Positions 60,142-64,000 of a stretch of DNA of 64,000 bases are shown piece by piece (position 1 is the stretch's first letter; each line of letters starts with the position of its first letter). The stretch spans positions 1 through 64,000 of the forward strand of contig JBFLZC010000027.1 in the NCBI GenBank assembly GCA_040756375.1, given 5' to 3'. Both the position numbers and the translations under genes were made by a program. The DNA is from VGSG01 sp040756375. GTDB lineage: Bacteria > Desulfobacterota > Desulfomonilia > Desulfomonilales > Desulfomonilaceae. The notes beneath the pieces were generated by a model. The model was given only the letters and a program-made list of their open reading frames with translations, was not told where the DNA came from and made no database searches.

Positions 60142-61143
60142 TCAGACACCCAGGGCCTGGCTCAACCGAGATATAATGGCATCCCAATGCGACTTATCTT
60201 TGAAAATAACCACCCTACCCCCTTGCCCCACCATCTCGTTGGTTCCTTTGCGGTTGACGAGGTTGAGCTTCCCCGCGAGCTTTTTTGCGTGCTCTTCGGG
60301 CTTTTTCATATGTACGGTTCCAACGATCTTGATGCGCGGATTGGCTTCCAGCAGCGTGGGGACCGTTTCCACGATGGTGGGATCGAACCAGCAATCGAAA
60401 TAGACCAGCTTTGAAAGCGTGGTTCGGAACACCGCCGCGTACGGATCATCCTTGGGACTGACTGCGAGCCACTTGCCCACCGAATCCAACACCCTTCCTC
60501 CGCCGGAAAACCCTGCCAACACGAGCCTGGTGTTCTCTTTCTTCACGTGGGGCATAGTGATCCGAATAGCCTTGTATAACTGATTTACCACGTCAAAGAG
60601 CCGATCGGGCCGCTCGCCGTCGATGGGAACCAGGCCCTTCCAGCGCTGCTCACTTTTGACCTTGGCATCTACGAAAGGCGTATCCACCAAGCCGACAAAG
60701 AGGAATGGCCGTCGCGGATGCTTTTCCGCCACCTCTTTGAGCTCAGCCTGGAATGCTCGGTAGTAATCCTTTGAATGCATCCCATGAAAATAGAGAATGA
60801 TCTCCAGGCGATCGGATTTCCGGAAATCATGATGCCCCACCAGCCACACGTGCCTCAGCTCATCTCCCCAAGCCGGCAGTCTCCACCGTTGGTATGGAAT
60901 CTGCCCGCTAAAGGACGCGGCTAAGCCTCGATGACCCTTGAGCATTTCTATTTCGGTTGCCTGTCGTATGTGTGGGGAATGTGCAGCGAGTGTGCACGAA
61001 CAGATCGAAAGTGCGGCGGCAAGCAGCGCCAGCACGGCCGGCAGAGGAATTCTGCTGAGCTGAGAAGCAGTGTGAAGCCTTGAGCCGGTCCGGAACGACC
61101 ACATGGGGGAGAAAGCCACTCCAAATGGGATTTCCCTCCCCAT
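60142..61143 (-). CDS. Exported alpha/beta-hydrolase-like protein, function unknown
   Basis: This 333-residue protein has an N-terminal membrane or signal segment (PLPAVLALLAAALSICSCTL) and a soluble domain with an alpha/beta-hydrolase look: strand EIILYFHGMHSKDYY, nucleophile elbow LVLAGFSGGGRVLDSV (Ser about 209) and a late KDKSHWDAIISRL with a possible catalytic His. An acid residue may be in YFDCWFDPTIVE. It resembles predicted esterases but the substrate is unknown. It lies upstream of folC by about 80-120 bases. The start (61143) lacks a strong ribosome site, so a later Met (61104) is possible. Confidence 0.72.
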   Translation of the reverse strand: MGREIPFGVAFSPMWSFRTGSRLHTASQLSRIPLPAVLALLAAALSICSCTLAAHSPHIRQATEIEMLKGHRGLAASFSGQIPYQRWRLPAWGDELRHVWLVGHHDFRKSDRLEIILYFHGMHSKDYYRAFQAELKEVAEKHPRRPFLFVGLVDTPFVDAKVKSEQRWKGLVPIDGERPDRLFDVVNQLYKAIRITMPHVKKENTRLVLAGFSGGGRVLDSVGKWLAVSPKDDPYAAVFRTTLSKLVYFDCWFDPTIVETVPTLLEANPRIKIVGTVHMKKPEEHAKKLAGKLNLVNRKGTNEMVGQGGRVVIFKDKSHWDAIISRLSQALGV

Positions 61144-61280
61144 CTATAGGCATTTTATCAGTATATCAGCAGATTTGTCAACGAAGCATCACGCTTTACA
61201 CACGAGCTGAAGCACTCAGGGGGGAGCAAGGCTGGATAAAATAGAGGAATAAACTTTTAATTTTAGCAAGTGCCAATAAT

Positions 61281-61419
61281 AATGTCCGATTGCCGCTTGG
61301 GCTTTGGTAGGTGCCGGCCTCCGTGCCGGCACATTTTTCCTAAAAATATCAACCAGCTCGGGCCGGCAGAGCCTGCCCCGGACCTGATCCGGGGGACGCC
61401 GGCCCCTACCGATTCTTCT
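61281..61419. repeat. Repeat family D, copy 2
   Basis: This is nearly identical to 10407-10545: AATGTCCGATTG, GGTGCCGGCCTCCGTGCCGG, CCAGCTCGGGCCGGCAGAGC, CCCCGGACCTGATCCGGGG, GACGCCGGCCCCTACC. It lies between the alpha/beta-hydrolase-like gene and egtD. The rest of the gap (61144-61593) shows no gene. Confidence 0.85.
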
Positions 61420-61593
61420 TCAAGCGCGGGCTGTCCAAGAAGCCAAGAATTTTGACAACCGGCATACGTGGAGCGCCTTGCTGTTCTCCGTGATTGCGAA
61501 GACCTCGGGCTCGATTCGCGGGACTCGAAATGACCATCTTACGGTCCTGTAAGTTGAACAGATAAGTGGTGGACTTGTGGGATCAAATGTTAG

Positions 61594-62589
61594 TCACGGC
61601 TGGGCGAGACCAGCCTCGAGCAGTGAAAACCAGCCTTTGGGATCGGAGTACCAATGGGTCACCTCCATGCCGGCGTCGCGAATCATATCTTGAGCGCCTG
61701 CTCGCCGGAATTTGCGACAAATCTCTGTTCGAATAGCCTCCCCCTTCTTCAACACAACTGAAATTCTGAGAGCTTTGAGGTCCACGCAAATTTCCTTTCT
61801 CGCGCGAAGGTGCATTTCGATTTGTTCTTTTCTTTCATCGAAGAATGCAACGTGATCGAAGTTTGCAGGATTGAAGGTCGCGCCCAACTCACGATTGATC
61901 ACAAGTAATACGTTCTTGTTGAATTCGGCGGTGACGTTTCGCGAATCGTTGTACGCCGCCTCGAGGATTTCGATCGGTTTGAGCATATCCAATCCGAGGA
62001 GAAAACGATCACCCGGATTGAGCATAGCGGCTACACTTTGCAGAAAAGACAAGGTCTCCCCCTCGTCCAAGTTACCCATGGTACTACCTAAGAACAAAAC
62101 AAGCTTGAGGCGATCTGATTGCAGCCTCTGGCAGTCGCGGGTAAAATCCGCCACCATTCCGTTGACTGTCACTTCCGGGTACACTTCTGCCAGCTGCGCA
62201 GCGGATTCCAGCAAGGTGGGGCCACAGACATCCACAGGAATGTAACGCACATCGGGCCTACATGAAGCGCCCAGAGCATCGAGCAAAATCCGGACCTTGC
62301 GGTTGCCCCCGGCGCCCAATTCCACGATGTCGCCTACTTGAAACCCTCGCAAAATATCCTTGGCATGAGTGGAAAGCAGTCGCAGTTCGGTTCTCGTCAA
62401 ATAATACTCGGGAAGATCACATATGACTTCAAAGAGCTCCGATCCACGCGCGTCGTAAAAGTACTTGCTCGGTATATATTTCTGGTCGGCCATGAGACCC
62501 TTCAGAACATCCTGAGCCATCGTATTGGTTGCATCTTCTTCGAATCTGTTTCGGGCGACGGATTCCGCTAAGGTAGAAGACGCAGGCAT
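61594..62589 (-). CDS. egtD: L-histidine N-alpha-methyltransferase (EgtD-like)
   Basis: This 331-residue protein matches EgtD, which trimethylates histidine to hercynine, the first step of ergothioneine synthesis. The family motifs are YIPSKYFYDARGSELFEVIC, LPEYYLTRTELRLL, VELGAGGNRKVRILLDAL, VPVDVCGPTLLESAAQL, LFLGSTMGNLDEGETLSFLQ and FDERKEQIEMHLRARKE. Length fits. No EgtB sulfoxide synthase is in the window, so ergothioneine is not proven; hercynine itself or another product is possible. It starts 80 bases after the cysteine desulfurase stop, on the same strand. Confidence 0.9.
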   Translation of the reverse strand: MPASSTLAESVARNRFEEDATNTMAQDVLKGLMADQKYIPSKYFYDARGSELFEVICDLPEYYLTRTELRLLSTHAKDILRGFQVGDIVELGAGGNRKVRILLDALGASCRPDVRYIPVDVCGPTLLESAAQLAEVYPEVTVNGMVADFTRDCQRLQSDRLKLVLFLGSTMGNLDEGETLSFLQSVAAMLNPGDRFLLGLDMLKPIEILEAAYNDSRNVTAEFNKNVLLVINRELGATFNPANFDHVAFFDERKEQIEMHLRARKEICVDLKALRISVVLKKGEAIRTEICRKFRRAGAQDMIRDAGMEVTHWYSDPKGWFSLLEAGLAQP

Positions 62590-62669
62590 GACAAGTATGC
62601 TCCCTTTCTGCGGTTACAACCTCGAAGCCTTTACCAAGCGTTTCGCCATTTCAGCGCCGTTGCCGCAAA

Positions 62670-64000
62670 CTAACGACACGGTACGAACCGAATGCCCGCG
62701 GCGGTTTCACGAATCATCTGTTCTAACAAGGTAAGCGTACGGTCGATCTCTTCTTCGGTGTTGCACAGGCCCAGTGAAAACCTCAACGCGCAATGGGCTT
62801 CTTCTGTCGACAATCCCATCGCGAGCAATGCATGTGATGGTTCCGGCGCTCCGGCTCTGCAAGCTGATCCCGACGACAGAGCCACACCGAAGTGATCCAG
62901 GGCAAGAACAACCGATTCACCCCGCATCCCGGGCAATGTCAGGTTAACCGTGTTCGGAAGTCGATCCTCAAGAGGCCCGTTGCGTTTAACCTCCGGGACG
63001 ATCCGCTTAATTCCCTCTTCCAGCTTGTCCCGCAAAGCCCGTATCCGACTCATCTCAGGGAGTCGTCGGATCGCGAGTTCAGCAGCCTTTCCCAGCCCTG
63101 CAATACCCGGCACGTTTTCCGTACCTGCTCGCAGTCCGTGCTCTTGGTTTCCGCCGTGCACCAGCGGATCCAGCGCCACTCCCCGGGCAACATACAAAGC
63201 CCCAACACCTTTAGGCCCGTGGATCTTGTGGCCCGAAAGCGTCAGAAGGTCCACATTCCATTCCCGAACATCGATGGCGATCTTGCCGACCGCCTGCACG
63301 GCATCCGTGTGGAACAGCGCTCCCTGCCGGTGAGTCACTTCAGCGAGCTCGGCTATGGGCTGCAAGGCTCCTGTCTCGTTGTTTGCAGCCATGACACTCA
63401 CCAGTATGGTGTCCGCAGTCAACGCTGCTTCCAGGTCAGCCGGATTGACGAGCCCCTCGGCGCTCACCGGAAGCCTCGTCACGCGAAAGCCCTGCCCTTC
63501 CAACCACGTGCATGCTCCCAACACAGCAGGATGCTCTATTGCGGTTGTGATGATGTGATTGCCAATCCTGCGCCGCGCAAAAGCGACTCCTTTAATAGCC
63601 AGGTTGTCCGCTTCCGAGCCTCCACCCGTGAACACGATCCTTCGTGCCGTGCAGTTGAGCAATTGCGCAACCTGCCGCCGGGCCGACTCAACGATGAATC
63701 GGGCTTCATTGCCGGGTGCATGAATGCTGGAGGGATTGCCGAAGCATCGTTCGGTGCATTCGGCCACGGTTTTCGCGACTTCAGGGTCCAGCGGCGTGGT
63801 CGCATTGTGGTCAAGATAGATGCGCCGCTTCGTACCAGCCGTTCGCACTCGACCCTTCACAAGCTTTAGCGAAGGCAGTTCGTCGGACCGATGACCGCCC
63901 GTCGCCCCCACACCTTCGTCAATCCTGACCACTTCGCACAGCAGAGCTTTGTACACGGGGAACCCGGAGATGGGATCGTACCGGTGCAAATCGGTAAGAT
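62670..64000 (-). CDS. NifS-like cysteine desulfurase (partial, N-terminal part open at window end)
   Basis: This PLP enzyme takes sulfur from cysteine. It has YLDHNATTPLDPEV, GSEADNLAIKG, SVMAANNETGALQPI, HTDAVQAVGKIAID, PLP lysine in LSGHKIHGPKGVG (about 251 from the last in-frame TTG) and the catalytic Cys loop SSGSACRAG (about 376). The reading frame is still open at base 64000: an extra 50-60 residues (LTDLHRYDPISGFPVYKALL, CEV...) precede the usual start. So the gene is either a longer protein, a fusion, or starts at an internal site. It is upstream of egtD and may supply sulfur for it, though this is inference. Confidence 0.85.
   Translation of the reverse strand, partial: LTDLHRYDPISGFPVYKALLCEVVRIDEGVGATGGHRSDELPSLKLVKGRVRTAGTKRRIYLDHNATTPLDPEVAKTVAECTERCFGNPSSIHAPGNEARFIVESARRQVAQLLNCTARRIVFTGGGSEADNLAIKGVAFARRRIGNHIITTAIEHPAVLGACTWLEGQGFRVTRLPVSAEGLVNPADLEAALTADTILVSVMAANNETGALQPIAELAEVTHRQGALFHTDAVQAVGKIAIDVREWNVDLLTLSGHKIHGPKGVGALYVARGVALDPLVHGGNQEHGLRAGTENVPGIAGLGKAAELAIRRLPEMSRIRALRDKLEEGIKRIVPEVKRNGPLEDRLPNTVNLTLPGMRGESVVLALDHFGVALSSGSACRAGAPEPSHALLAMGLSTEEAHCALRFSLGLCNTEEEIDRTLTLLEQMIRETAAGIRFVPCR

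Noticed and set aside
62892..63869. Long open frame (325 codons) on the plus strand
   Set aside because: It is antisense to the cysteine desulfurase, whose motifs are clear.
1..64000. CRISPR arrays
   Set aside because: Many repeats occur but they are palindromic, scattered and irregular. No evenly spaced direct repeats with unique spacers or cas genes are seen.

Overview
This window looks like chromosomal DNA from a Gram-negative, anaerobic-type bacterium, most probably a Desulfobacterota (deltaproteobacterial) lineage such as Desulfomonile or a relative. The genus is an inference from gene content, not a match I could run. The evidence is an LptD outer-membrane assembly gene, RND efflux pumps, a ferredoxin-fused electron-transfer flavoprotein next to acyl-CoA dehydrogenases, a stand-alone ADP-forming acyl-CoA synthetase beta subunit, an archaeal-type phosphoglycerate mutase, a large serine/threonine kinase with WD40 propellers, and very many dispersed palindromic repeats. 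No rRNA, tRNA, CRISPR array or prophage is visible.

Layout. 1-6.5 kb: the end of an IS1182-like element, an acyl-CoA synthetase (ADP-forming) beta subunit, an unknown protein, and an etfB-etfA(ferredoxin)-acyl-CoA dehydrogenase operon, followed by a repeat-rich gap. 6.5-10.4 kb: prmC, a toxin-antitoxin pair, a Rossmann protein with a cysteine cluster, a DUF3795 protein and a methyltransferase. 10.5-19.7 kb (minus strand): dnaG, rpoD, a Memo-family gene and a periplasmic HtrA-like protease, with mutS2 upstream. 20-22.5 kb: hisA-hisF and two small secreted Pro/Cys-rich proteins. 23-33.1 kb: an SDR dehydrogenase, then a marR gene, two tandem RND transporters and their membrane-fusion lipoprotein. 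33.9-42.6 kb: an XRE-cupin regulator, a second acyl-CoA dehydrogenase, malQ, a B3/B4-domain protein, small unknown genes and a UbiA-type prenyltransferase. 43-45.5 kb: apgM and a higBA-type pair. 45.8-54.4 kb: a three-gene signalling cluster (zinc-ribbon membrane protein, kinase-WD40 protein, PAS hybrid histidine kinase) and a DMT transporter. 54.6-64 kb: a Mut7-C protein, a cyclophilin-like protein, lptD, folC, a secreted alpha/beta-hydrolase-like protein, egtD, and a NifS-like cysteine desulfurase that runs off the window end.

How genes work together. The ETF operon and the two acyl-CoA dehydrogenases point to acyl-CoA oxidation, with electrons passed through a ferredoxin-equipped ETF; the ADP-forming synthetase subunit could recover energy from the acyl-CoA. 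The dnaG-rpoD-Memo-htrA run ties replication and transcription genes to a protease. A 45-bp palindrome overlaps the likely marR promoter and suggests an autoregulated efflux cluster.

The most distinctive feature is the repeat landscape. At least six families of palindromic intergenic repeats occur, often nested. One roughly 170-200 bp family (A) carries exchangeable central palindromes. One of its copies is split by a 275-bp element with terminal inverted repeats, inserted exactly in a hairpin loop; an uninterrupted copy elsewhere in the window serves as the empty site.
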